From contig OW386291.2 in the NCBI GenBank assembly GCA_936432065.2, positions 106,147,823-106,211,822 on the forward strand: 64,000 bases of DNA, read 5' to 3'. Of the stretch, positions 1 through 13,500 are shown piece by piece. The notes below the pieces were generated by a model. That model was given only the letters and a program-made list of their open reading frames with translations. It ran no database searches and was not told the DNA's origin. Positions within the stretch are counted from its first letter, which is position 1. The number at the start of each line of letters is the position of its first letter. The position numbers and the translations under genes were made by a program. Source of the DNA: Rutpela maculata (lineage: Eukaryota; Arthropoda; Insecta; Coleoptera; Cerambycidae).

Positions 1-122
1 CTGATTCAACACTGTTATTATTCTGTGGATGAATTTATGATAACCTGCATCCTAATAAACATCAATTGATATTGATATTGATATGGGGCAGAGCTTCTTT
101 GTGTCGAACTACTATTTTTAAT

Positions 123-600
123 TACTTCCACATCCAGTGGAAGTATAGTAACGACAAACAAATTTTGAAAATTTTTATTGTTCAAATAGGTTTAGAATGT
201 CATGAAACGTCGAGATTTTAAATTTGAGCGAAAAATAAAATGTCTGTGTGTCTGTCGGTCTGTAACTTTTTTGTGCCCACGTTTACTCTCGTACCGTTTA
301 AGATATTGACTTGAAATTTGGTACACGTATGTACTTTAACGGGATCTAGAACTAGATTATATTTTCATCTTATTCCGTCGAGGAGTTGGGAGGTAAAATG
401 GGGTAAATGGGGGGTAAATAGGTAAAACAAGGAGGTAAAAGTCCATAAACTTGGCATTTAGTGTATACAAGAGAAGCTAAGGTTTCAAAAAATTTTTTGG
501 CATTAACCCCTACCCCATTATTAAAGGGGATGAAAAAAAATTGTGATTTAGTGTGTGTACAAGAACCAAAAGCCTCAAAATATTATTTTGCTTCATAAAA
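123..600 (+). repeat. Terminal-hairpin repeat family H1, copy 1 (3' truncated)
   Basis: The copy starts TACTTCCACATCCAG followed directly by TGGAAGTA, so its first 23 bases fold on themselves. Next come an AAATTTTTATTG stretch, a TCTGTCGGTCTG stretch, a block around GATATTGACTTGAAATTTGG, and a GGGGTAAATGGGG region. The same order recurs at 29009, 39267, 53553 and 55686 (+) and at 30684 and about 31410 (-). Complete copies end CTGGATGTGGAAGTA, the complement of the start; this copy stops before that end. No coding capacity is visible. Confidence 0.8.
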
Positions 601-975
601 AAAATGGACTTTGTCCGATTCATACATTAGTGGCCTATTTTAATCAATAATATAAGATAACTCCAGAACAAACCGAGAAAAGAACTCTTCAACATTTCCA
701 ATAACTACATTTTTTGTTCACTTCTCGTCGCTCTGCTTAAGAATTCTGGGTTGCATATTTTCATAATTTCATACAGAAGTCTAATTTTCAATAAACATGG
801 TCAACATGTTTAATAAATCATTGAGATATTGCCTCATGTGAATATGGGAACCAGAATCAATTTCCCTTAAACTATAAAATGATGAAAAATATTGCTCTCA
901 TAATTTTATATGCCTCTGCCTGTGGTTAATAAACAAGAAAAATAATACTTTTCATTAAATTGCACGATGTTGTTT

Positions 976-1300
976 TTTAACCTCCCCACAATAAAATTGT
1001 GGGAGGTTACTGAAATTGACCCAAAATCGAAAATTTTTATCTTTACCTTTTGAGGTCCCAGGAACCCAAAAAAGTGGTTTTTGAAAAATGTCTGTGTGTG
1101 TGTGTGTATGTGTGTATGTATGTTAGCACGATAGCGGCGGAACTACTAAACGGATTTGGATGAAACTTTGCATCAGGGTTTCTTTAGTGCTCCAGAAGAT
1201 CTGAAAAGGTTTTGGTTGAGATCGGATTACATTTAGTACCGTTTTGGCAAAACAAGTTGTTTATTTTATGATTACGTACAATTTGTAATCGAACCATTGA
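976..1300 (+). repeat. Terminal-hairpin repeat family H2 (partial) with TG microsatellite
   Basis: It opens with a hairpin: TTAACCTCCCCACAAT, a short AAA loop, then ATTGTGGGAGGTTA. A TGTGTGTGTATG stretch follows at about 1088-1125, then a block around GGCGGAACTACTAAACGG and GGATGAAACTTTG. The layout matches family H1 without sequence identity. The far end is not recognised. No ORF of note. Confidence 0.6.
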
Positions 1301-1495
1301 AAAGCAGTAAAAATTCCATTTTCAACGATATATCACACTTGCACCCTTTCGATTTGGTTTCCGTGAAAAAAATTAAAAAGAATTCGTTATATCTGTATAC
1401 ATGAGAGCATCCAAAAAATATTACTGGTAAATATTGTTAGGGGAAAATGTATTTTGCCATCTGTCAAAAAATATTTGGGTTGGTAACCTCTGTGG

Positions 1496-1730
1496 ATGTT
1501 GATTTATAGGTTATGTTCCTAAATTAGGCAATCCAAACCACGTGACTTCCAACATGGCGTGGAGGGCAAACATTTGTTGTTAGTCGTTAAACGTTTGTTA
1601 AAGACTTTGTTTTTCGGTTTCCGCGAGTTAATAAAAATAAACCCCGTGTTTGCCCGCCACGCCATATTGGAAAAAATATTTGACAGGTTGTTGGATTCCC
1701 TAATATATTTCATAACCTAAAAATCAACAT
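1496..1730. mobile_element. Palindromic MITE
   Basis: The left end ATGTTGATTTATAGGTTATG is matched in reverse complement by CATAACCTAAAAATCAACAT at the right end. Inner arms also pair (CCAACATGGCGTGGAGGGCAAACA region with TGTTTGCCCGCCACGCCATATTGG region). About 235 bp with no coding potential, so a hairpin-type non-autonomous DNA element. Flanks may extend the inverted repeat a little. Confidence 0.7.
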
Positions 1731-2224
1731 TCGAAATTATTTTGACAAATGTCAAAACTTATTTTAGTTGGTTTTTTAAAGGTAATAATTGGTTATAGCC
1801 GTGTTCGGATATTACGTCTGATTGATGGGACGCGTCACAATCGCTCGTTTAATGCAAATCGAGCTAACTGAGCCAAATCTCTGAAACGTTCTTAATATTA
1901 CAAAATAAAGGCCTCCTATGAAGCTCGACTTGCTCGGACCTTTTTGATCGAGCAGGAAGATTTTAATTTGACGCATGCGTTGTCTGCTTGAATTGTCCAT
2001 AATGTTACTGACATGTTGAGGTTAGAGTGTCATTTGGCTAAATTCTGTGTTGTTATTTTTTTTCGCTATCCAATATTCTACAAAATCTTCGAAACGCTAT
2101 CTGTTAATACCTTTATAATATCCGGCAATTGATTAACATGCAATATAAACAAACATGAGAGGTTATGTTTTAACAGATTGCTTGTAGTCCACTTCGGTTC
2201 ATTCATATTTGTTCATGAAATAAA

Positions 2225-3955
2225 TAGTCCAGTACGTGGGGGTTTTTTGAATGTAAAAGGTGGGGTAGTAGTGATTTTTTAGTATGTTGTTAAGCTTGGG
2301 GCCCTAATGAAAAATCCAAGTTTTCGACCTTGAGGCGCATGCGCTCGAGCCGCCATCTTTAATTTTAGGTACAAAAATTTGGTTTTTTGATAATAACTCA
2401 AAAACGGTGGCTTTCACGACAAAAGATATTCTATACAAAATTTCCTACATTTTTTGTTAAAACAATTTTTTTGTAGCACACATATGTTAGAAGTTGCACT
2501 ATTTGAAAAAAATTTAACTTTTTTGACGTATACCATTGGTCAACTAGAAGTTTGTAACCTGTGTCCCGGAAGCAGACGACAGGCGATTGCTTATGTTTTT
2601 CAATGATAAGTATATCTTCTTCATATTTATTCATAAGACGAGCTTTTGCGGTTCTCTGATCTGGACGGTATTCCTCTTCAATTTGGTCCATGAGCTCATC
2701 AAGCGAAAATTGACATTCTTCAGAATTCTCGGTAAGATACGAGTAAATATATTCCATCGCTTCGTCAAAATTAGTTGCAGGCCGATATCCTCTTTTTTTT
2801 CCCGATGGCACTCGATTATACAGACGCTTTTGACATGACATATGATATCTTGCATCTACTGCAACCAAGTCTGCCACATGTTGAATTCTTTTTATTATGT
2901 CCCGTCCCCAGTCATCATCCCGTTCTTCAGCTGCTTTTAACATTGTAGTTTTCACTCCCAATTGTAGCACCATACAAACGAAATCTCGATGAGATGAGTG
3001 ATATCCTCTTTTTTTTGTTTATTTAAAAAGTCCGGTGTAATTTCTCCAGTACAGAGAAAACACTATGCTTTAAAATTAAAAGTCGGTATACTAGATCTGC
3101 GGGATGTCGACGCTACTTGAGGTTCATTATCTTTTTTACGACAATACGCGGCGATCAGTTTTTCATTAATATAATTTTTTTGACATGCGCCATGCACAGT
3201 TACAGAAGATAGTGTTCTCAAAATGCGCGTATGTGCGCGATTACCTCGTAACTCACTCGATTTTAAAAGTGTCTTTACACCTCTTTCCTTTACAACGACA
3301 ACGTCACTTTCACTTAAAGTTTTCTCACAAATAAAGCACAAATCAACTTGGGGATTTTCCATTATAATAGCATAACTTTCTGCAAGCTAGACAATAAGCA
3401 CACCGACGCATACAGACTCAATGCACTGAAGGTCATTTATGAGCCTCTCTCAATACCTACTAGACAGCAGCTGTTCTCTTGCTACCTGCCTATCCGTTAA
3501 GGTTTAGGGCAACCTATTAATATAAAATTAAAGTAGAGTCTCTTTAAAAATTATTTCAATATGATTGGCATTTGTTTGAATTATTTATTTTAGTTATTAA
3601 CAGCCAAATAACAAAATATAATACTTTTTTTTCAAATAGTGAAACTTCACGGAGCTGTAACTCCTAACATATGTGTGCTACAAAAAAATTGTTTTAACAA
3701 AAAATGTAGGAAATTTTGTCCTCTTTAACTTTGTATAGAAAATCTTTTGTCGTGAAAGCCACCGTTTTTGAGTTATTATCAAAAAACCAAATTTTTGTAC
3801 CTAAAATCCAAGATGGCGGCTCGAGCGCATGCGCCTCGAGGTCGAAAACTTGGATTTTTCATTAGGGCCCCAAGCCTAACAACATACTAAAAAAATCACT
3901 ACTACCCCACCTTTTGCATTCAAACACCCCTTTTTGATACCCACGTACTGGACTA
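2225..3955 (-). mobile_element. Element E1 of the PIN-like/'EADTR' transposon family
   Basis: Long inverted repeats of roughly 240 bp bound the element: TAGTCCAGTACGTGG at the left, CCACGTACTGGACTA at the right. The 3-bp flanks are AAA on both sides, consistent with a 3-bp target duplication. The arms include an inverted copy of a block with GCGCATGCGC and GGCGGCTCGAG. Between them lies the N-terminal coding piece on the minus strand. The mid and C-terminal coding regions seen in E2-E4 are absent, so this is an internally deleted, non-autonomous copy. Confidence 0.75.
2431..3362 (-). pseudogene. N-terminal Cys/His region of the PIN-like transposon protein (E1)
   Basis: The frame starts at 3362 (MENPQVDLCFICEKT) and shows C-x2-C, then an H-x3-C pair (VHGACQKNYI) and a Lys-rich linker. 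After a break near 3063-2973 a second open stretch continues with DLVAVDARYHMSCQKRLY, a DEAMEYIYSYLTENSEECQF block and VVCFRDTGYKLL. The H-x3-C pairs and the 'ARYH..C' block match the N-terminal part of a widespread family of uncharacterised invertebrate proteins, as I recall it. That family is read here as transposon encoded because the piece sits inside terminal inverted repeats. The break and the loss of everything downstream make it a pseudogene. Confidence 0.7.
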
Positions 3956-4382
3956 AAATGATTCCAAAGTCATGTGTAATTTATCTGTTTTCTTAGTGCT
4001 CTGATTTCCGATGTAATATCCGAACACAGCTTATAAAGATCCACCATGTGGGGAGATTCCAATCGCTTCCAGTAGCTGCCGATATTTTTATTATGAAATT
4101 TGTCACAAGGTGTGTCGTATACCAGCACGTTGATTTGAATTGGAAATAATTCAAATAGTATTCATCAAATTTCATGAACCTAATATTATTATGATAAATA
4201 GAACATTATCATACCTAATTATGTTTTATTATCTCAGTCCTTAATGTGTATTTAAATATGTTTGCAACTTTATATAGATATTTATACGTTATAAATAATT
4301 GTAAATTGTTTCTAATACCTGTAGGTGTTTGCCAAGACCACGATTCTATTGTAAATTAATTATCTATTTTGAAATTTTGCAG

Positions 4383-4513
4383 ATTGGACTGTTTAAGGCG
4401 ATTATCAAAAGGAACAGTGGACTTTTCAGTATTAACAGTAGAAGATTTGGTTACTGCGGAAAATGAAGAAATAGAAATATTAATTACTAACGAATTACGT
4501 TACAATGCTAAAG
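4383..4513 (+). CDS. Transferrin exon a (N-lobe)
   Basis: Acceptor TTTTGCAG precedes and donor GTATAC follows. The exon begins at the third base of a codon and ends after one base of the next. It encodes LDCLRRLSKGTVDFSVLTVE and continues to LRYNAK, matching the transferrin N-lobe segment that ends in the aspartate-ligand region. Here the ligand position appears to be Thr. Confidence 0.85.
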
Positions 4514-7500
4514 GTATACATTTGAAGTACTATATCTTATGGAAATATAAAAAATTACTTCACCTAATATGATTCAACTTAATTTGCTTCATTTTTAAAT
4601 TATTTGACCGGCATTAATCAATAGTTCCTGTTTATTAACTGTTCTTAAAATATAATAGATTTCCAGTTGACAATTTGGGCCTTTTGAGTGTTTTTCAATC
4701 TACCTCTTCTAAGTAGTAGTAATTGAAGTATATGCAGGGTGAGCCACGGTGGGAGGAGTATTAAACGTATATGGAGAACGGATTAACCGATTGCTTTGAA
4801 ATTTTGGATACCAAGATAATCGAGTATGATATCTCCAACTAAAATATTTTCGAAAGTGCGGTGTTGCCACTTATACGTAAAACTGGCAACATCTTCGTTA
4901 TTTCAAATGGAATACCCTATATATTTTTACATTTTTTGGATCGCCGTCTCTTTCTGAGTAACTTCTGTTAATATTTTCCTATACCTATCTCAAGCCGTTT
5001 TCGAGATAATAATTCTTTGCTGAATTTATTGCCAAAAATTTGACTTTCAGTAAATCGTGTTTTCTCCTACCTACGCAGCAATTAAAAGATAATTTTTTAG
5101 TTGCGGCTAGGCAAGGCCTGGGGGCATCTCCTCCATTAATCAAATGTCGAATATCATACAGGGTGAGTTAGAGAACGCTTTCGATAAGTGACCTAGAAAA
5201 ATGCACGAAAGTCAATTTTTTTAAATGGAATGCCCTGTATATTATTACTGATTCGGAAAGGTGACACATTTACCTATTTAAAAAGGTAATACTCTATACC
5301 TAATGCGATTTATGGGCACTTTTCTGTAACCTTACCAAGAATGTTAGCCTTTTGGTATATCATAACGGGTGGGCCATGGAATTTTTATTTTGTCACTTTG
5401 TAAAGACAACAGACATGATATTTTTCTGAATAAATTTGAGGTTAGTGATATTTGCACTTAATTTGAATAGCTGTGGCACAAATATGACAGAAAATAATTA
5501 TACAAACACAGTTTTAATGGATTTGTTTATTATCCATCGAAAGTGCAATAGGATTATCAGCAGAACTTGTACAAGATTTAATGAGAAATATCCGAATTTG
5601 CCGCAGATGAACAACAGAAAGTTTCTACGAATTCAGAGAAATTGTATAAATTTTGGTTCGTCATTAACAGAACAATAACAGTGTCAGTATTAGGAAAAGA
5701 TAATACCTAAGCAGCAATAACAGTAACAAAGTCTAAGTAGCAATAACAAATAATACCAATAACGGTTATAAAAATGTTAAAACTATTGTAATAATTGTTC
5801 GAAATGTAGACCGTTAACTTCCAGACACTTTTGTATACGACGATGTACGACGTTTGTTGTAGCAGCTCTCATTTCAGCGGGGTCCAAGTTTTCAATCTCT
5901 TGAATCACTCGACGTTATAATTCTTCCCTGTTGTGGACTGGAGTTTTATAAACTCTATTTTTTTATTGATAAAAATCTAACGGAGTAAGGTCAGGGGACC
6001 TCGAAGGCCAGTTCCACGGTCCTAAACGTCTAATCCAACGATCATCGAAAAGGCGATCCAACTCCATAGATTGAAAACTTGGACCCCGCTGAAATAAGCT
6101 GCTACAACAAACGTCGTCCATCGTCGTATACAAAAGTGTCTGGAAGTTAACGGTCTACATTTCGAACAACTATTACAATTGTTTTAACATTTTTATGACT
6201 GTTATTGGTATCAGTAATAATGTACAGGACATTCCATTTAAAAATCTTGACTTTCGTGCATTTTTCTAAGTCACTTATAGAAAGCGTTCTCTAACTCACC
6301 CTGTATGATATTCGAAACATTTGATTAATGGAAGAGATGCCCTCAGGCATTGCCTAGCCGCAACTAAGAAATTTTCTTTTAATTGCTGCGTAGGTAGGAG
6401 AAACTACGATTTACTGAAAGTCAAATTTTTGGCAATAAATTCAGAAAAGAATTATTATCTCGAAAACGGCTTGAGATAGGTATAGGGAAATATTAACAAA
6501 AGTTACTCAGAAAGAGACGACAATCCAAAAAATGCAAAAATATACAGGATATTCTATTTAAAATAACGAAGATGTTGCCAGTTTTACGTATTTACATACT
6601 CGATTATTATGGTAACCAAAATTTCAAAGCAATCGGTTGATCCGTTCTCCATATACTTTTAATAGTCCACCCACCATGGCTCACCCTGTATATTAGTTGG
6701 TGGTAGAATATACAAGGTGTTTCTTAATGACGTGCTAATATTTCAGAGTGTGATTCCTTAGGTCATTTTATGAAGAAAAGTTCATATGCAAGTTCATATG
6801 CCCGCAACGGCTTAACTTTTTTGCTTTTTTTTAATCGTTATTTTTTAATATCTCAGAAAGTATATTATTTTCAATTTTGATATGTGTTAATAGGATATAA
6901 AACTACATATTTTAGTTAGAAAAGTTATTTTATCGCTCCACTAGTCGAATCCCTGCAAACATGTCCTCTGATATCTTTTACCAAAAAGTGGTACGCCATT
7001 AACATTTTTCCATGTGAATATTTTTGCTGATTATCCTGGTCAATTCTACATGAAAACGGTCTCTTGTCAGACGCACGTACAGTTCTTGAATAAAGCAATT
7101 GATTCGAAATGAAAATAATTATTATTAACATTGATAATGATAAATTTTGTTTTATAAAAATTGTAGGAAATGGCCACCTTCACTTAATAAGCATGCTTCC
7201 GCCCTGTCTTCGCATCAAATTGCGCACTCGTTCAAATATTCCAGGCGTATTCCGTATAGCTTCACACGAGACAACTATTCGCTCTTTTAAATTTTCTAAA
7301 GTGTTGATGGGAGTTTTATACATCAGGGTTTAAGATGACCCCATAAAAAGAAATCCGGGCTATTGAAGTCGGGGATCTTGCTGGCCATTGCTGGTTCTTC
7401 ACGAACTATCCAATGATTAGAATAAACCACATGTAAATGGTGGAGCTCCATCGTGCATGTACTACATTGGATTCCTTAACACAATTGGTACATCTTCGAG

Positions 7501-10500
7501 CAACACAGGTAGTTCTTCTTGGAGAAAATGCAGATAAGATTGTCCATTAAGGCTTCTTATCAGAAAAAGGGGCTTATAAGATTATTACCAATAACTCTAC
7601 CCATACATTAAGGAAATGGGTTTCGGTTATGGCATGGGGATTTTCGTCCGCCTACACATAATAAGTATGGAAATTTTGAATATCATTCCTAGAAAAATTT
7701 GCTGTGAACATAATTTGTTACTCGAACTGCGGCTTTTGTGTAACATTCTGAAGGTACCACTGACAGAAGTCCACACGCTGTGGAAAATCCCTGGGAAGTA
7801 ATGCCTAAGTGACTTAGAATATGGTAGGGATACAACAAAAAAATCAATCAAATTTCGCCAAACAATTTAATGACAAATATTCAGAGCTCTAGTAATCTTC
7901 CTCGTACTCGTCTCAGGATATTCGTCGATTTCCTGCTGCATCGCTTTCTCAGTTTCAGGTGTTCTGACAGTTCGATGACTACCTTCCGAAATACCTTTTT
8001 GGAAAATACCGGTTTCACAAAGACGGCGATGAATAGTCGAAAGCAATCGGCTACCTGGCAAGGCACGATTAGGATATTTTTCCTGATACATTCATACTTC
8101 TGGCTTTTGTTGCATTACGATCTACGAGACCATATACGTAATGCATTGTCGCCATTTCCGCATTCGTATAATTCACCGTACTTACTGAGATGTTCGAATA
8201 AAAGCAGCGAAAATGACATTTATTCCAGGATAATTAGATTTTTTTTTATGGCATTATGAGTTATCCATGCAGCCAGGCACAAGTTGTTATATATAGTACA
8301 TAATTAGATTTATGTGTTAAAAAATTATTAGTCAATACTGCTAAATGAAACAATTATTAACTGTTTTGATGAACAACTGTGCATGTCACAGCGTCAGAAA
8401 AAGTACTCTTGCCTCCGTTGTTAATGGGCAACGCAAAGCCACAAAATAAGAACCTACCAGAAGCGGCACTCTCAGCACCGCCTTTGATGTTTTTTTGTGA
8501 CCTTCGCCATTTTGTTGTTGGTAATTTTGGCGGGAAATTTAAACAACATGTTTATAAACAAACTTTACACAGGCTGAATACAATTACGTTATTCGAAGAA
8601 TTCTATTTATAATGGGTATTAAAACTAGTAAAGTAAACTGGATAAAATTATCTCTACGAACAATTGTATTCTTAATATAAAGTCACAAAATGTATTAAAA
8701 TCAATACAATGTCTCGCCTGAGAAAATCTGTAATTTCTTCCTGGGATGTTGTTCTGGGGAAATATTGAAAATTTTTCTTTTTAAACTATCAAGTTGAGGG
8801 AAAATAGTAGGTAGTGCTCTTGGTAGCAATCTATTTTAATACATATTTGTCGTGCGCACAACTTAAAATTGTTATAAAGTTTGGCTGAACTTTTACTTGC
8901 CAAATCCCCCACGATCCCATGCTTCCAACCACTATACGGACCTTAAAAGAAGAAAGGTTTACAAGTATTTGGAAATGTTTTATAATTTACATCAATAATA
9001 AAATACCTTTGGTGATCCTTAGGAAACCTAAATAAACTAATGTCTTTTCCTGTCGTACTACTTGGATATTCCTTAAGAGCGCAGACGGTTCCACCTCGTT
9101 TACTCATATCGGTAATAAAAATTACTATTAACAACACTTTCCCGTTATGATCTTTTACCTATTCACAGCACAATAAAACTAAAACCTTTTAAGAATTTAT
9201 TTCGGTATTATGTCAAAGACTGTCATTTATTGTTTTAACCTAAAACAATAAATGAACTGACGAATGTACTAACAACAAAATGGCGGCAATGGAATTTTGG
9301 CGGGAAGCCCAAGTGTCGTTTCTGGTAGTTCTCTTTTCTGTGACAAAGCCGTCTAAAAACAAAAAGTGGAACTTTAATGTCATGAAATTAGTTAAGAAAT
9401 GTCATGTTTTTCTGAAGTTTGAAGAAAAACTTAATTTTATGGACGAACGCCGCATAACTTAGCTCAACTTTGAAATATTATGCATCTGGCGATAATATTG
9501 CATATAATTTGTAGAGAGTTTCCTAAGCTTTAGTATTGTACATGCTTTGTAAATTTTTGACGTAAATTCAACGGGGAAGATGGAAATCGCGAAAAAAACA
9601 TATTTTCGTAGCTTCTTGCACGTTCCGCCGGTTTATTAAAGTTATTATATAATTATATTGTATAAACTTTATAAAAAATTTATTTTTCAGATAAATACGA
9701 ATATGAAGTAGTTGCAGTAGTTAGTGATGCTTCTGGAATAAAAAGTAGGCATGATCTTAAGGGGAAACGATTTTGTCATCCCGGATATGGCTACGAGACA
9801 GATTTTACTAGAATTCTAGCAAATGTAAGTATAGTTGAAACAAATGTTCCTTACCTTTTTTGCAAATATGTCTAGGAATGTAAATAAAAACTAGATGTAA
9901 AATTAAAAATCATTAAGTTCTTGGATATAATTGCTATACTTTTCATTCTAATCATCTCCCCATGATGCCAGCTTGGTTGACAAAACCCTCATTAACATAT
10001 GCATATTTTTCTTTTTGTAGAATCAGATCAAAGATTGTAACTCACTTTCTTTACTTTCTTTACTTTCTTATTTACTTATCGATTTTTTTCAAAGATGAGG
10101 TCTTTCTCCAACTAATACCCAAGTCCAAGTTTCAATACAACCTCCCTCTTTAGTTATCGTCCTCACAAGGAACATGACGGATGGACGGATATTTTGAAAG
10201 TTGTTCAGAATTCTATCACAAACATACTGATATGAAAAGTTTTTCTTTTTGAGCGATATTTACGATTTTAGAAAAGTAATTCGCAAATATTTCGTTCCTT
10301 CGAGGAGTATAAAAAGGATACAGATAGTGACACGTGTTTCGAAGCTATTGCTGCTCATCAGCGTAGCGTAGTTAAGGAAGTGTTTTTGTAAGGTTGGAGC
10401 AAAACTAATAGAAGTTAGTGGGCTTCCCTATATTGTACGGCATGTCCCACAATATCATGCCATCTGTTGTGGTTGCCTGCTAGACGTAGGGCCTCACAAA

Positions 10501-13500
10501 ATTCCATTATTATCGTTCTTTGGTGATATCAGTCGAAACTTTTGGACGTCGCCCTTTTAGAACCGTCAGTATTCTATATTTTCTCACATCGGCATATGGT
10601 GCTGAAGAGTCGCATTGGAAGATGTATTTCTTGGAATCGAATCGTTAGTGCGATGGACTATCCAAGGAATTCATAATCAACGTATCCAGATCCACATCTA
10701 TACTTGAAATATCTGCCTTCCTAATGGTGTTTCTTAACAAGAGATGGGGAAAGCAAGACTGATTCTTGTGCGTTTGGTAGTGTGTCTGTCATGGTCAATT
10801 TTGCTCAACCAGGAAAGTTCAATATTACTATCCACATTTTTTATCGAATCTCATATTAGCAGTTGTTGCAGTTATTGTTAATAAAGGTTCCAAGATGCAT
10901 GCTACTTTGTCAGTGTTTAGTTTTTGTGTGGATGGCTCTTTCTACCTGTGTGACATTTTCACTTTGTTAGGTAACTTGAAGTCATTAATATCCTGCCTAT
11001 GAATATCCAGGTTGTTTATTTACAATTGTTCATACTTTAGTGTTTTGTATTAATAACAATTTAAACATGTCACATGCATGAATATAGAATACAAGCAATT
11101 AATTGAAAGATACTGATATTCTCAAATCGTTAAAAGTTGATGAAATTGGTCATAAACGTTGTCGACATGTAAATTGGTAATATGGTTACGGAAGTACATA
11201 GAAACATTTACCTTTCCCAACCTAAAAAAAAACTGGCTGTACTTTCAAAATGGCGGCCATATGTTAAGAGAAACTGTTGCCAATGTTGTTTTTGTCATTT
11301 AACACAAAAACTAAAAAAGATGGACAAAAACTTTTTTTCACAAAAAATACGTGCATAGAATTTTCTCCAATTTTGTTCCTATACAATATTTGGAAAGGAG
11401 CTGCCGTTTTCGAGATAAACGTCTGCAAATTATGCGTCATCCAATCGCTATCCAAACGCGTATTTGGTGATTAGCCGACGAAGCTATTTACAATATTCCA
11501 AAGCCTTGCAATGATTATGGATGGCAAGAAAATGGAGCATCTCTTTGGTGTTCAGCAGAAAAAATACTGCCTGAGTCGCTTTTTGAAATTCTTCAGGAGA
11601 TGATTCCAAATCAAATCATAATAGAGGAAAGTGAGGATGATAACGATATCATAAATGAGGCAATAGAGGAAGAAGACTTGGAAGAAATATTTGATATATC
11701 AGGAGACAGCGATAGTGTATCTGATAGCGAATGGAGGTGTTTCTTACGATTTATATTGAATTTTATATTTTATCTTTAGAGCTGAATCATTTATCTGGAA
11801 AATGGTAACGCCATTCCAAATATTGTATAGTAACAAAATTGTAGAAAATTTTATGCACTTTGCTTTTGTGTAGAAAGTTTTTCTCCATCTTTTTTAGTTT
11901 TTGTGTTAAATGACAAAAACAATTTTTGCAACTTTTTTTATAAACATGGACGCCATTTTGAAAGTACAGCCAGTTTTTTTTGGGACATGTCTAAAATTGT
12001 TCCTTAGGCTTTAATCATTATGAAAAACATTGTCCCCAAGGATCGCGAGAGGTACAGTTAGGGTGGGCTCCTGTAGTATATTGTTTCAGTAGACTAGTTC
12101 ACAAGTTCACCGTGTTAATTCTTGATAAAGCTCGTAAAAGTATGAGTGAGGGCTCATTGGATTCGGAATGACGTCTAGAAAAATGTTCAAAATTTTCAAA
12201 CCCGCACATAAACAATTGCAAAAGTTATAAACAAATGAAGATTGAAAAAATAACGAGTTTTGTTTTTTGTAAATAACTCGAAAACTATTAGTATTTAAGA
12301 AATTTTTCTACACCTATTTAATTATATGACAATTATTAGCATTTTTTTGGTGAAAAATCATACCTATAATTCACTGTACTGATTTGTACACTTTCGCTGA
12401 TTCAATGATATTTTAAATCGACCGCGATCAACTCTTGCTGCTGCGGCTGACAATCAACTCGCGTGACAGTGACAAGTGTACCGCCATATTGTTTGTTTAC
12501 GTTTTCGACTTCTTACGAATAGGTACCGATTAATGCCATCAAATTTCAGTCTAATTTATTTGTTTAATAGGTGTAGAAAAAGCATAGTATTACATTCGCG
12601 ATTATGGCCATTATTCACTCAGATGATTTGCGCCACTCGCCTACGGCTCGTGGGCTCAAACATCATCTTCGTGAATAATGGCTCTCATAATCGCTCATAT
12701 AATAATATACTATTAAAGAAAGATCTTAAAGAGGAAGAAATTTCCAATAAAAAAGTTCCGACTCCCGGAACTCTATCTCTATTATTAATAATTTTAATTT
12801 AATATTGAAAATAGAGCTCCGCGCGGTGAACACTAAGCCGTTACGATGCTCTGAAACCGGCCGTAATAAATAAAAATATTTTTTTGTCATTAAATATTAA
12901 TTTAAAAATTTAAAAAAATTATGGTGTTATTTAGACAATAATACCGTTGTAAAAAAAATGTTTCACCTATTTTTCATAAAATGAGTCTATTGTTAATTAA
13001 CAAATTTGTTTAGAGTTTGCGTTTATATTTCAAGTCGGATAATTGTTAAACAAATTTTATTTTACAACGGGATAATTTTTTTTAATTAATTTTAATTATT
13101 ATTACTGTTTTTATATTCAAAAGTACTATAAGATCACATAAACTTTAAATTTTCATTGCTAATTGTTTAAAGAAATTTTATAAACAAATAGATAAATTAT
13201 GCATTTTTGAAAAAAAAATTTTGCCATTTTATTGGTTATAAAATATTATGATTAAAAGAAAAATAAAATTTTCTTAAAAAATTTCTTTAATTGTCTATAA
13301 TCATTTTTTCCATTTTTTCAATATTTAAACAAATTATTAAGAAAAAATTTTATTCTTAAAATTCATTATTTGAAATTTTCTATAAGCTGGTAAAAGGAAA
13401 ATTTTTTTTGTTGTTAATTTATTTGTTTATTTAAGCAATTGTTATCAACAATCGCCGAATGTGTTTATATTTTTTTTAGATAAAAAAAATAACAAAAACT

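Larger units (their letters stand above)
1793..4036. mobile_element. Outer TIR element enclosing E1
   Basis: GTGTTCGGATATTACGTC at about 1801-1818 is matched in inverse by GATGTAATATCCGAACAC at about 4009-4026, both next to TATA-like sequence. The interval between holds the separate element E1, so this reads as an older DNA transposon or MITE split by a later insertion. A minus-strand open frame at 1812-2000 lies in its left half and resembles no family I know. Confidence 0.55.
4733..6690. mobile_element. Palindromic mariner-like element (outer of a nested pair)
   Basis: Inverted termini GCAGGGTGAGCCACGG and CCATGGCTCACCCTG are flanked by TA on each side. Arms run inward for about 420 bp (block with GGAGAACGGATTAACCGATTG at left; its complement at right). 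The centre is occupied by a second palindrome at 5159-6303. TA target sites and a GGGTGAGYCA end are typical of mariner-like elements. Confidence 0.75.

Noticed and set aside
2587..2855. Open frames opposite or shifted to the E1 coding piece
   Set aside because: Shadows of the minus-strand frame that carries the Cys/His motifs.
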